Shown one piece after another: positions 52,474 to 61,017 of a stretch of DNA of 64,000 nucleotides. Each line of letters begins with the position of its first letter. Within the stretch, counting starts at the first letter, position 1. The stretch spans positions 271,291 to 335,290 of the forward strand of contig NZ_KQ948551.1 in assembly GCF_001514125.1 (NCBI RefSeq), given 5' to 3'. Both the position numbers and the translations under genes were made by a program. The notes under the pieces are model-generated. The model searched no databases and was not told where the DNA came from. It saw only the letters and a program-made list of their open reading frames with translations. Source of the DNA: Streptomyces longwoodensis. GTDB lineage: Bacteria > Actinomycetota > Actinomycetes > Streptomycetales > Streptomycetaceae.

Positions 52474-52581
52474 ATGAAGGAGGAGCCGAAAGTCCTCGCG
52501 CGCCCGGCCCGGAATGAATCCGCGGCCTTGCCGGTTGAACTCGTCGGCAAGCAGTCTCCGTACAACCCGGGAGAGATGTAG
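52474..52581 (+). CDS. Short ORF, 35 residues, abutting erpA
   Basis: An ATG at 52474 opens a frame that ends at TAG 52579-52581, immediately before the erpA ATG at 52582. The peptide is MKEEPKVLARPARNESAALP followed by VELVGKQSPYNPGEM. It is hydrophilic, with no membrane segment or cysteine. The exact abutment suggests translational coupling, so this frame may control erpA or encode a small partner. I believe I have seen close relatives as tiny Streptomyces proteins, but cannot confirm. No strong ribosome-binding site precedes it. Confidence 0.6.
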   Translation: MKEEPKVLARPARNESAALPVELVGKQSPYNPGEM

Positions 52582-52938
52582 ATGTCCGTATCGGACGAGA
52601 CCACCACCGTCACCGACGGCATCATCCTGACCGACGCCGCCGCGGCCAAGGTCAAGGCGCTGCTCGACCAGGAAGGCCGCGACGACCTCGCGCTGCGCGT
52701 CGCCGTCCAGCCCGGCGGCTGCTCCGGCCTGCGCTACCAGCTCTTCTTCGACGAGCGCTCGCTCGACGGCGACGTGGAGAAGGACTTCGGCGGCGTGAAG
52801 GTCGTCACCGACCGCATGAGCGCCCCCTACCTGGGCGGCGCCACGATCGACTTCGTGGACACGATCGAGAAGCAGGGCTTCACGATCGACAACCCGAACG
52901 CGACCGGCTCCTGCGCCTGCGGCGACTCGTTCAGCTAG
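52582..52938 (+). CDS. erpA: A-type iron-sulfur cluster carrier (HesB/IscA/ErpA family)
   Basis: Delivers iron-sulfur clusters to target enzymes. The 118-residue product has the three conserved cysteines: Cys47 (GGCSGLRY), Cys111 and Cys113 (CACGDSF). GGGAGA lies just upstream, overlapping the end of the 35-residue ORF. Plausible clients in this window are NadA and LipA. It is followed by a very strong terminator. The closest named family member (ErpA, IscA or SufA) cannot be decided from sequence alone; ErpA is the best guess. Confidence 0.9.
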   Translation: MSVSDETTTVTDGIILTDAAAAKVKALLDQEGRDDLALRVAVQPGGCSGLRYQLFFDERSLDGDVEKDFGGVKVVTDRMSAPYLGGATIDFVDTIEKQGFTIDNPNATGSCACGDSFS

Positions 52939-52975
52939 GCGGAACGCCGTGCGACCGAGCACGGCACCCGCACCG

Positions 52976-53020
52976 CACACGAAGGCGGCGGCCCCTTCCC
53001 GGGGCCGCCGCCTTCGTGTG
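52976..53020 (+). terminator. Strong terminator after erpA
   Basis: A perfect 20-bp stem (CACACGAAGGCGGCGGCCCC with its exact complement) around a TTCCC loop. It begins 38 nt after the erpA stop and lies between convergent genes, so it may work in both directions. Confidence 0.9.
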
Positions 53021-53027
53021 TGTCCCG

Positions 53028-53073
53028 CCCGCGCCGCTCAGTGGGGCAGGCCCGCGCCGCTCAGTGGGGCAGC
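53028..53073. repeat. Tandem 22-23 bp duplication over a stop codon
   Basis: CCCGCGCCGCTCAGTGGGGC is repeated with a 23-bp period at 53028 and 53051. The second copy contains the minus-strand stop codon (53061-53063) of the secreted-protein gene; the first copy lies just outside. Confidence 0.85.
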
Positions 53074-54686
53074 CGCGCGCCGGTCTTCTCCAGCGGCACC
53101 GCCCGGCCGTCCGCGCCGACGACCGCCCGGGCGCCCAGCGGCTGCTCCAGGTGCACCGTCCGGTGGTACAGCTTGGCGAGCATGATGCAGACCTTCTCCG
53201 GGTGCCGCTGCTCGGTCACGGTCACCGTCACCTTCCCGGCGCCCTCGGCCGCCGACACCGTGTAGTCAGAGCACACCCCGCCCGTGAACGCCACGGTCAG
53301 CTCATCGCCCTCCGCCGTGTACCCGTCGACGTGCACCTCGTGCGGTGCCCCCGTCGGGCTCGCGGCGCCGCCGGGCGCGGACGGCCGCGGGCTCGGCGGC
53401 TCGGTCGGCTCACCGGGCGGCGGCGTGACCGACGCCGACGGGGTCGGCGCCGTCAGGTACCGCGGGTCCACGGCCGGGTGCGTCACCGTGTACGGATCCC
53501 CGGCCGCCTTCGGCCGCACCTCGAACAGCCATGACGGCACCAGCACCTGCCGACCGCCCGAGCTCTGCGGGGCCAGCCCGAACACCGCCTCCTCGACGGT
53601 CAGCGTCTCCTTCTGCGGAGCCGCCGTCGACGCCCCGCACGGGCTCTCCAGCCGGTCCTTCAGCGGCACCGGGCTCGCGCAGCCGCCGATGCCCATCCGG
53701 TGGTGGCCCGTCGCCCCCGGGGCCGCGTCCGCCCCCGGGGCCGTGTTCATCAGCTCCAGCGTGTCCTCGGCGCTCAGTACCGGGTACGTCGCGCCCTTCA
53801 CCGGCGCCGACACCTGCCCGTTGCCCTGCACGACCTCGCCCTGCGCGCCGACGACGATCCCGGTCGTCCAGCCGTGGGTCGGCAGACCGCCCACCACCGG
53901 ATCGGCGTTCACCACCCGCTGCGCGCCCAGGACCTGCCCGGCGTCCACCTTGGCGGTGTCCTGGCCGACGGCCTTGAGTACCGGCGCCGCCGCCTTCTTC
54001 GCCACGGCCTCGCTCACCGGGGTCCCGGACGGGGCGATCGGGGCCTTGCCGCAGACCGCCTGGGCCCGCGTGCAGTCGTCGGTGCCCGGCGCGTACCGGT
54101 TGAACGTCCACAGGCCCGGCGCCTGCCGGTTCACCCGGAGCACCGGCCCCGAGCCGTCCTGGGCGGCGCCGACCCGCCAGACGTCACCGTCCGCCACGGG
54201 CGTGCCGTCCACCCCGAGGGCCTTCGCGAGCCGGGCGGCCTCGTCCTGGCCGACCGCGCCCTTGGGCCAGTACACGGCCGCGGTGGAGGGGCCGTCGGGC
54301 AGCGGGCCGTCGGCGCGGTAGACCACGCCGTACGGGTTCGGCTCACCGGGCGCGATGCCGTTGCCGGTCGAGGAGCCGTCGGACCCGGAGGGCGCGGGCG
54401 AGGCGGCGACGTACCCGTCGAGCGCCAGGGGAGGCGGGGTGCCCCCGCCGGACGGCGACCCGGCCCCGCCGCCGTCCCCCTTGGTGGTGTCGGCCACCAG
54501 GTACGCGCCGCCCCCGCCGGCCAGCAGCACGGCGGCGGCGACGGAGGCGACCACCACCGGGGTGCGGCGGAGGAAGGGGTGGGACCCGCGGGCCCCGGGG
54601 CCGCCCCCGGCGGTCCCCTTGCTCTCCGTGGTCCCGGCGGTCCCGGTGGGCTCGGCGTCGTCGTGGTCGGGTCGCTCGGTGTTCAC
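53061..54686 (-). CDS. Large membrane-anchored extracellular hypothetical protein
   Basis: The 541-residue product has a polar N-terminus, one membrane segment at about 45-65 (VVVASVAAAVLLAGGGGAYL) and a long outer part. The outer part contains Gly/Pro/Ser-rich linkers, several cysteines (CTRAQAVCGKAP, GGCASPVPLKDRLESPCGA) and a C-terminal domain with DELTVAFTGGVCSDYTVSAA. It resembles an anti-sigma or adhesin-like layout but has no recognisable catalytic site. The GTG at 54684-54686 follows AAGGAG by 7 nt. The short tandem duplication at its stop codon is notable. Function unknown. Confidence 0.75.
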   Translation of the reverse strand: MNTERPDHDDAEPTGTAGTTESKGTAGGGPGARGSHPFLRRTPVVVASVAAAVLLAGGGGAYLVADTTKGDGGGAGSPSGGGTPPPLALDGYVAASPAPSGSDGSSTGNGIAPGEPNPYGVVYRADGPLPDGPSTAAVYWPKGAVGQDEAARLAKALGVDGTPVADGDVWRVGAAQDGSGPVLRVNRQAPGLWTFNRYAPGTDDCTRAQAVCGKAPIAPSGTPVSEAVAKKAAAPVLKAVGQDTAKVDAGQVLGAQRVVNADPVVGGLPTHGWTTGIVVGAQGEVVQGNGQVSAPVKGATYPVLSAEDTLELMNTAPGADAAPGATGHHRMGIGGCASPVPLKDRLESPCGASTAAPQKETLTVEEAVFGLAPQSSGGRQVLVPSWLFEVRPKAAGDPYTVTHPAVDPRYLTAPTPSASVTPPPGEPTEPPSPRPSAPGGAASPTGAPHEVHVDGYTAEGDELTVAFTGGVCSDYTVSAAEGAGKVTVTVTEQRHPEKVCIMLAKLYHRTVHLEQPLGARAVVGADGRAVPLEKTGARLPH

Positions 54687-54791
54687 GCCATCGCTCCTTC
54701 GGCTGCGCTGCAGTCCTGCCGTCCCCCGTGAGCGGGGACAGCGATGGGACGCAGCGGGGGAGCGCACGGTTCCCCGCCGAGCGCCCTCCCC

Positions 54792-55001
54792 TCAGTCGCC
54801 GTAGTCGGACATGCCCTCCAGCAGCCGGGCCGAGGTCGCCGGGACGGTCACCCCGTGGAGGTGCGACGGCGGCACGGGACGGGGCGCGGACCGGTCCGGC
54901 GCCGCCCAGTGCGGGGCCATGCGGGCGCAGTCCCCCCGCAGCGACGCCAGGTCGCCTTCGAGGTCGGCCGGAGCGGGCGCGGACACCTTGAGGTTCGTCA
55001 T
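54792..55001 (-). CDS. Small hypothetical protein, 69 residues
   Basis: The product begins MTNLKVSAPAPADLEGDLAS and continues LRGDCARMAPHWAAPDRSAP, ending SARLLEGMSDYGD. It is soluble and mildly acidic. The codon bias fits the window. It lies divergently from the PfkB-type kinase gene with 130 bp between them. I recognise no domain. The alternative is that it is chance reading of a GC-rich intergenic stretch, but the bias argues against this. Confidence 0.6.
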   Translation of the reverse strand: MTNLKVSAPAPADLEGDLASLRGDCARMAPHWAAPDRSAPRPVPPSHLHGVTVPATSARLLEGMSDYGD

Positions 55002-55131
55002 AACGGCACCGTAGGCACGCCGCAGCCGGTGAAGAAAGATCTACTATCGGGTAGTTTCGTGCGCTTCTACGGCCCCCGCCGACCGGGTAGCGTGAACTGT
55101 CAACCCACCTCCCCCCAGGAGAGTCCACGCC

Positions 55132-56106
55132 GTGCGCATCGCAGTCACCGGCTCCATCGCCACCGACCACCTCATGACGTTCCCCGGCCGCTTCGCCGAC
55201 CAGCTCGTCGCGGACCAGCTGCACACGGTCTCGCTCTCCTTCCTGGTCGACAACCTGGACGTACGGCGCGGCGGCGTCGGCGCGAACATCGCGTTCGGCA
55301 TGGGACAGCTCGGCACCGGGCCGGTCCTGGTCGGCGCGGCGGGCTTCGACTTCGACGACTACCGCGCCTGGCTCGACCGGCACGGCGTGGACACCGAGTC
55401 GGTCCGCATCTCCGACACGCTGCACACGGCCCGCTTCGTGTGCACGACCGACGCCGACCACAACCAGATCGGCTCCTTCTACACGGGCGCCATGAGCGAG
55501 GCCCGCCTCATCGAGCTGAAGACCGTCGCGGACCGCGTCGGCGGGCTCGACCTGGTGCTGATCGGCGCCGACGACCCCGAGGCGATGCTCCGCCACACGG
55601 AGGAGTGCCGCACCCGGGGCATCCCCTTCGCCGCCGACTTCTCCCAGCAGATCGCCCGGATGGAGGGCGAGGAGATCCGGATACTGCTGGACGGCGCGAC
55701 GTACCTGTTCTCCAACGAGTACGAGAAGGGCCTCATCGAGTCCAAGACCGGCTGGAGCGACGCCGAGATCCTCTCCCGCGTCGGCCACCGGGTCACCACG
55801 CTGGGCTCGCGCGGCGTGCGCATCGAGCGCGCCGGCGAGGACCCGGTCGAGGTCGGCTGCCCCGAGGAGGAGCGCAAGGCCGACCCCACAGGCGTGGGCG
55901 ACGCGTTCCGCGCCGGCTTCCTGTCCGGGCTGTCCTGGGGCGTCTCCCACGAGCGCGCGGCCCAGGTGGGCTGCATGCTCGCCACGCTCGTCATCGAGAC
56001 CGTGGGCACCCAGGAGTACCGCCTGCTGCGCGGCCACTTCATGGAGCGCTTCACCAAGGCCTACGGCGACGAGGCGGCCGCCGAGGTGGAGACCCACCTG
56101 CGCTAG
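55132..56106 (+). CDS. PfkB-family kinase, probably adenosine/carbohydrate kinase
   Basis: The 324-residue product has PfkB motifs: an N-terminal ITGSIATDHLM-type start (MRIAVTGSIATDHLMTFPG), GGVGANIAFGMGQLG (about 47-61) and the C-terminal ATP/anion-hole signature DPTGVGDAFRAGFLSGL with the catalytic Asp. The length and pattern match the mycobacterial Rv2202c-type kinase, reported as adenosine kinase or carbohydrate kinase, so substrate assignment is open. GTG at 55132 is preceded by CAGGAG. It runs towards the cysteine desulfurase gene. Confidence 0.88.
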   Translation: MRIAVTGSIATDHLMTFPGRFADQLVADQLHTVSLSFLVDNLDVRRGGVGANIAFGMGQLGTGPVLVGAAGFDFDDYRAWLDRHGVDTESVRISDTLHTARFVCTTDADHNQIGSFYTGAMSEARLIELKTVADRVGGLDLVLIGADDPEAMLRHTEECRTRGIPFAADFSQQIARMEGEEIRILLDGATYLFSNEYEKGLIESKTGWSDAEILSRVGHRVTTLGSRGVRIERAGEDPVEVGCPEEERKADPTGVGDAFRAGFLSGLSWGVSHERAAQVGCMLATLVIETVGTQEYRLLRGHFMERFTKAYGDEAAAEVETHLR

Positions 56107-56134
56107 CCCCCCACCCCGCCGCTGAGCCGGCCGG

Positions 56135-57517
56135 TCAGCTCACCCGGCGCACCACGTACGCCGCGCCCCGCTCGGCCGGTTCCTCCCCGACGTACTCCTG
56201 GCCCCGCATGGCGCACCACGCCGGGATGTCCAGGCGGGCCGCCTCGTCGTCGGAGAGGACCCGGACCGTGCCGCCCACCGGGACCTCCCCGAACACCTTG
56301 GCCAGTTCGATGACCGGGATCGGGCACCGCTTGCCGAGCGCGTCGACGACCAGTTCCTCCCGCGCCGGGACGGCCGCCGGCGCCGCTGCCGGGGCGCCCA
56401 GCGCGTCCCGGGCACCGGCCACCAGGCCCGGCAGGACGTCCAGGAAGCGCTCCACGTCCTCCTCGGGCGTCCCCGGCGGCAGGGACACCCGCACGTTGCC
56501 CTCGCTCAGCACCCCCATGGCGCGCAGCACATGGCTGGGCGTCAGCGTGCTGCTGGTGCAGGAGGAGCCCGACGACACGGAGAAGCCCTCCCGGTCCAGG
56601 GCGTGCAGCAGCGCCTCCCCGTCGACGTAGAGGCAGGAGAAGGTCACGATCCCGGGCAGCCGCCGCTCGGGGTCGCCGACCACCTCGACGTCCGGCACGG
56701 TCCGCGCCACCCGCGCCCGGATCCGCTCCGTCAGGTCCCGCAGCCGTACCGCCTCGGCCGCCGCCTCGTCCCGCACGGCGCGCAGGGACGCCACGGCCGC
56801 CACGATCGCCGGCAGGTTCCCGAAGCCGGGCGCCCGGCCCGACTCGCGCTCGTCCGCGGGCCCTTGCGGGGCGAACCGCACGCCCTTGCGCACCACGAGC
56901 AGCCCGACCCCGGGCGGGCCGCCCCACTTGTGCGCGCTCGCCGCCAGCAGCGACCAGTCGCCCGCCACCGGCCCCCACCCCAGCGACTGCGCCGCGTCCA
57001 CCAGCAGCGGCACCCCGGCCGCCCGGCAGGCCTCGGCCACGGCCGCCACGGGCTGTTCGGTGCCCACCTCGTGGTTGGCCGACTGCAGGCACGCCAGCGC
57101 GGTGTCCGGCCGCAGCGCCCCCGCGTACTCCGAAGGGTCCACGGACCCGGCCCGGTTCACCGGCACCCGGGTCACCGTCCCGCCGTCCGCCTCGTACGCC
57201 TCCGCCGAATGGAGGACGCAGGAGTGTTCGACGGACGACACGATCAGGTGGCGTCCGGTGCGCCGCCGTCCGGCCGCCGCGCCCGCGATCCCGGTGTGCA
57301 CGGCGTGCGTTCCGGACGGGGTGAACACCACCTCGTCGGCCCGGCAGCCGACGGCCTCGGCGGCCGCCTCCCGCGCGGCGTCCAGCAGCATCCGGGCCCT
57401 GCGCCCCTCCCGGTACAGCCGCGCCGGATCGGCCCATCCCTCGTCCAAGGAGGCCAACAGCGCCTGACGGGCGACGGGGTGGAGGGGAGCGGCCGAAGCG
57501 GCGTCGAAGTAGGCCAT
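56135..57517 (-). CDS. Cysteine desulfurase fused to a TusA-like sulfur carrier domain
   Basis: The first roughly 375 residues are a class V aminotransferase of the NifS/IscS type: PLP-binding Lys197 (SAHKWGG), Asp174 (VDAAQSLG), His98 in SVEHSC and the persulfide Cys320 in SSGSSCTS. Residues about 386-460 form a TusA/SirA domain with the conserved Cys398 in LGKRCPIPVIELAK. The fusion suggests direct passage of persulfide sulfur from the desulfurase to a built-in carrier. The partner pathway is unknown; iron-sulfur, tRNA thiolation or molybdenum cofactor work are possible. It is convergent with the PfkB kinase and divergent from the oxidase genes. Confidence 0.92.
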   Translation of the reverse strand: MAYFDAASAAPLHPVARQALLASLDEGWADPARLYREGRRARMLLDAAREAAAEAVGCRADEVVFTPSGTHAVHTGIAGAAAGRRRTGRHLIVSSVEHSCVLHSAEAYEADGGTVTRVPVNRAGSVDPSEYAGALRPDTALACLQSANHEVGTEQPVAAVAEACRAAGVPLLVDAAQSLGWGPVAGDWSLLAASAHKWGGPPGVGLLVVRKGVRFAPQGPADERESGRAPGFGNLPAIVAAVASLRAVRDEAAAEAVRLRDLTERIRARVARTVPDVEVVGDPERRLPGIVTFSCLYVDGEALLHALDREGFSVSSGSSCTSSTLTPSHVLRAMGVLSEGNVRVSLPPGTPEEDVERFLDVLPGLVAGARDALGAPAAAPAAVPAREELVVDALGKRCPIPVIELAKVFGEVPVGGTVRVLSDDEAARLDIPAWCAMRGQEYVGEEPAERGAAYVVRRVS

Positions 57518-57666
57518 GCGGCCACGCTAGACGGACGGCCCGGGAACCGGCGTCCGGGGGCTCGGGGAACCGCGCAACACGCCCCGCCGGGACCCGCCGC
57601 CGCCAATCCAGCTAACCGGCGGAGCGACTAGGCACCCCTCCCCGCGAACCCCCGGAAGGCGTCGGC

Positions 57667-57672
57667 TAGGGT
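57667..57672 (+). promoter_or_regulatory. Candidate -10 of the ctaCDF operon (TAGGGT)
   Basis: TAGGGT lies 105 nt upstream of the ctaC GTG in the otherwise empty region between the desulfurase and ctaC. It fits the Streptomyces housekeeping -10 pattern TANNNT; no good -35 was found. Confidence 0.45.
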
Positions 57673-57777
57673 TTGGTCCGCATAAACATCCAAACCCCTG
57701 CCCGACGCAGGGCGGCGACCGACCAGCGAGAAGGCCGCAGCCGTTAAGCGCGGGCGAGACTCTCGGGAAGGCGCTAC

Positions 57778-58737
57778 GTGAGTCCCAACGGCTCCGACCG
57801 CTCGCCGCGGCGCCCGATGCGGCGGAAGCTGCTGCAGGCACTGACCGCGGGCCTGGTCCTGGCGACCGCGACCGGTTGCACATACAAGGACTTCCCCCGC
57901 CTTGGCATGCCCACCCCGACCACGGAAGAGGCTCCGCGGATCCTCTCCCTGTGGCAGGGCTCCTGGGCTGCCGCGCTCGCCGTCGGCGTGCTGGTGTGGG
58001 GCTTGATCATCTGGAGTGCGATCTTCCACCGGCGCAGCCGGACCAAGGTCGAGGTCCCTCCGCAGACCCGGTACAACATGCCCATCGAGGCCCTGTACAC
58101 GGTGGTCCCGATCATCATCGTCTCGGTGCTGTTCTACTTCACGGCCCGTGACGAGTCGAAGCTCCTCAGCCTCGACAAGAAGCCGGACGTCACGGTCAAC
58201 GTGGTCGGCTTCCAGTGGAGCTGGTGCTTCAACTACATCGAGAACGTCGACGGTTCGACCGGTGACGCGAAGACCGACGACAACCTGTCCGCCATTCCGG
58301 ACCGGTACAAGAAGGACTTCCCGGACAACGCGGGCGGCGTCTACACCTGCGGCACCCCCGGTGAGCGGAACCCCCAGACGAACAACCCCGGTCCGACCCT
58401 CTGGCTCCCCGAGGGCAAGACGGTCCGCTTCGTCCTCACCTCGCGTGACGTCATCCACTCCTTCTGGGTCGTGCCGTTCCTGATGAAGCAGGACGTCATC
58501 CCCGGCCACACCAACGCCTTCCAGGTGACCCCGAACAAGCAGGGCACCTTCCTGGGCAAGTGCGCCGAGCTGTGCGGTGTCGACCACTCGCGGATGCTGT
58601 TCAACGTGAAGGTCGTCTCCCCGGAGCGCTACGAGCAGCACCTGAAGGACCTCGCCAAGAAGGGCCAGACCGGATACGTTCCCGCGGGCATCGAGCAGAC
58701 GAGCCACGAGAAGGAACGGGAGTCGAACATCCTGTGA
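57778..58737 (+). CDS. ctaC: Cytochrome c oxidase subunit II
   Basis: Receives electrons from cytochrome c into the CuA centre and passes them to heme a. The 319-residue product has a lipoprotein-type signal peptide ([13 protein letters not shown]), two membrane segments (about 62-80 and 104-122) and the CuA ligands C-x3-C-x3-H-x2-M in [12 protein letters not shown]. The GTG start is at 57778. Its TGA overlaps the ctaD GTG (GTGA), so translation is coupled. Confidence 0.96.
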   Translation: MSPNGSDRSPRRPMRRKLLQALTAGLVLATATGCTYKDFPRLGMPTPTTEEAPRILSLWQGSWAAALAVGVLVWGLIIWSAIFHRRSRTKVEVPPQTRYNMPIEALYTVVPIIIVSVLFYFTARDESKLLSLDKKPDVTVNVVGFQWSWCFNYIENVDGSTGDAKTDDNLSAIPDRYKKDFPDNAGGVYTCGTPGERNPQTNNPGPTLWLPEGKTVRFVLTSRDVIHSFWVVPFLMKQDVIPGHTNAFQVTPNKQGTFLGKCAELCGVDHSRMLFNVKVVSPERYEQHLKDLAKKGQTGYVPAGIEQTSHEKERESNIL

Positions 58738-60470
58738 GCATCCTCAACGAACCCCAGGGTGCCGCCGCAGCAGGGTCCCACTACGAGGACGAGCTGCCGG
58801 TCAGGCGCCAGCGCCGCGGCGAAGTCGTCGTCAAGTGGCTGACCACGACCGACCACAAGACGATCGGTACGCTGTACCTCGTCACGTCGTTCGCGTTCTT
58901 CCTCATCGGTGGCGTGATGGCGCTCTTCATGCGCGCCGAGCTGGCCCGCCCGGGCCTGCAGATCATGTCGAACGAGCAGTTCAACCAGGCGTTCACGATG
59001 CACGGCACGATCATGCTGCTGATGTTCGCGACGCCGCTGTTCGCCGGCTTCACCAACTGGATCATGCCGCTGCAGATCGGCGCGCCCGACGTGGCGTTCC
59101 CGCGGCTGAACATGTTCGCCTACTGGCTCTACCTGTTCGGCTCGCTGATCGCGGTGGCCGGCTTCCTCACCCCGCAGGGTGCGGCCGACTTCGGCTGGTT
59201 CGCCTACGCCCCGCTGTCGGACGCCGTCCGCTCGCCGGGCATCGGCGCCGACATGTGGATCATGGGTCTGGCCTTCTCCGGCTTCGGCACGATCCTCGGC
59301 TCGGTCAACTTCATCACCACGATCATCTGCATGCGCGCGCCCGGCATGACGATGTTCCGCATGCCGATCTTCACCTGGAACGTCCTGCTGACCGGTGTCC
59401 TGGTCCTGCTGGCCTTCCCGGTCCTGGCGGCCGCGCTGTTCGCCCTGGAGGCGGACCGCAAGTTCGGGGCCCACGTCTTCGACGCGGCCAACGGCGGCGC
59501 GTTGCTCTGGCAACACCTCTTCTGGTTCTTCGGCCATCCAGAGGTGTACATCATCGCCTTGCCCTTCTTCGGCATCATCTCCGAGGTCATCCCGGTCTTC
59601 TCCCGCAAGCCGATGTTCGGCTACATGGGCCTGATCGCCGCGACGATCTCGATCGCCGGCCTGTCCGTGACGGTGTGGGCGCACCACATGTACGTCACCG
59701 GCGGTGTGCTGCTGCCGTTCTTCTCCTTCATGACGTTCCTCATCGCGGTCCCGACCGGTGTGAAGTTCTTCAACTGGATCGGCACGATGTGGAAGGGCTC
59801 GCTGTCCTTCGAGACGCCGATGCTCTGGGCGACCGGCTTCCTGATCACCTTCACCTTCGGTGGTCTGACCGGTGTCATCCTGGCCTCGCCGCCGATGGAC
59901 TTCCACGTGTCCGACTCCTACTTCGTGGTGGCGCACTTCCACTACGTCGTCTTCGGCACGGTCGTCTTCGCGATGTTCTCCGGCTTCCACTTCTGGTGGC
60001 CGAAGTTCACCGGCAAGATGCTCGACGAGCGCCTCGGCAAGATCACCTTCTGGACGCTGTTCGTCGGCTTCCACGGCACCTTCCTGGTCCAGCACTGGCT
60101 GGGCGCCGAGGGCATGCCCCGCCGGTACGCCGACTACCTGGCGGCCGACGGCTTCACCGCCCTGAACACGGTCTCGACGATCAGCTCGTTCGTCCTCGGC
60201 CTGTCGATGCTCCCGTTCCTCTACAACGTGTGGAAGACGGCCAAGTACGGCAAGCCGGTCGGCGTCGACGACCCCTGGGGCTACGGCCGCTCGCTGGAGT
60301 GGGCGACCTCCTGCCCGCCGCCGCGGCACAACTTCCTCACCCTGCCGCGCATCCGCAGTGAATCCCCGGCGTTCGACCTGCACCACCCGGAGATCGCCGC
60401 GCTGGAGCAGCTGGAGAACGTCGGCCACGGCGCCGAGGCGATCGCGGGCAGCAAGGAGGCCGGCAAGTGA
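58734..60470 (+). CDS. ctaD: Cytochrome c oxidase subunit I
   Basis: The catalytic subunit of the aa3 oxidase, with heme a, heme a3 and CuB. The 578-residue product has about twelve membrane segments. Heme and copper ligands appear in [25 protein letters not shown] (CuB His and cross-linked Tyr), VWAHHMY and [13 protein letters not shown] 58734 overlaps the ctaC stop, and its TGA overlaps the ctaF GTG (60467). Length and layout match other actinobacterial ctaD genes. Confidence 0.97.
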   Translation: MSILNEPQGAAAAGSHYEDELPVRRQRRGEVVVKWLTTTDHKTIGTLYLVTSFAFFLIGGVMALFMRAELARPGLQIMSNEQFNQAFTMHGTIMLLMFATPLFAGFTNWIMPLQIGAPDVAFPRLNMFAYWLYLFGSLIAVAGFLTPQGAADFGWFAYAPLSDAVRSPGIGADMWIMGLAFSGFGTILGSVNFITTIICMRAPGMTMFRMPIFTWNVLLTGVLVLLAFPVLAAALFALEADRKFGAHVFDAANGGALLWQHLFWFFGHPEVYIIALPFFGIISEVIPVFSRKPMFGYMGLIAATISIAGLSVTVWAHHMYVTGGVLLPFFSFMTFLIAVPTGVKFFNWIGTMWKGSLSFETPMLWATGFLITFTFGGLTGVILASPPMDFHVSDSYFVVAHFHYVVFGTVVFAMFSGFHFWWPKFTGKMLDERLGKITFWTLFVGFHGTFLVQHWLGAEGMPRRYADYLAADGFTALNTVSTISSFVLGLSMLPFLYNVWKTAKYGKPVGVDDPWGYGRSLEWATSCPPPRHNFLTLPRIRSESPAFDLHHPEIAALEQLENVGHGAEAIAGSKEAGK

Positions 60471-60865
60471 AGATCCAGGGCAAGATGTTCATCTGGCTGA
60501 GCGTCTTCATCCTCGTCATGGCGTGCGTCTATGGCGTGTGGTCGAAGGAGCCGGCCGGCACCACCGCCCTCTTCCTGGCCTTCGGCCTGTCCATCATGAT
60601 CGGCTTCTACCTGGGCTTCACCGCCCGGCGGGTCGACACCGGTGCGCAGGACAACAAGGAGGCCGACGTCGCGGACGACGCCGGCGAGCTGGGCTTCTTC
60701 AGCCCGCACAGCTGGCAGCCGCTCGCCCTGGGCTTCGGCGGCGCGCTCGCCTTCGCGGGCGTCGCCATCGGCTGGTGGCTGCTCTACTTCTCCGCCCCGC
60801 TGATCCTCATCGGCATCTGGGGCTGGGTCTTCGAGTACTACCGCGGCGAGAACCGCACCCAGTAG
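60467..60865 (+). CDS. ctaF: Cytochrome c oxidase subunit IV (actinobacterial type)
   Basis: The 132-residue product begins [20 protein letters not shown] and has about four hydrophobic segments (about 5-22, 32-50, 85-103 and 104-122), with the actinobacterial block [20 protein letters not shown]. It is a small accessory subunit of the aa3 oxidase. The GTG overlaps the ctaD TGA, completing a ctaC-ctaD-ctaF unit. It is followed by a terminator with a T-run. Confidence 0.93.
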   Translation: MKIQGKMFIWLSVFILVMACVYGVWSKEPAGTTALFLAFGLSIMIGFYLGFTARRVDTGAQDNKEADVADDAGELGFFSPHSWQPLALGFGGALAFAGVAIGWWLLYFSAPLILIGIWGWVFEYYRGENRTQ

Positions 60866-60882
60866 CACGCGCCGAGCGCGAT

Positions 60883-60925
60883 CGGGCCCGGACACTCCGC
60901 AGGGAGCGTCCGGGCTCGCTCTTTT
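60883..60925 (+). terminator. Rho-independent terminator of ctaCDF
   Basis: CGGGCCCGGACACTCC and GGAGCGTCCGGGCTCG pair over 16 bp with two mismatches that are G-U compatible, around a GCAG loop, followed by CTCTTTTG. It is one of the few hairpins in the window with a real T-run. Confidence 0.85.
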
Positions 60926-61017
60926 GCCGCAACGGACGTGTCCGTTCGCAGCAATCGACGTCACCCGCAGGAGTGACCCGCCGCGCCGCGGTGGACGTTC
61001 GTTCCTACGTTGAAGCC

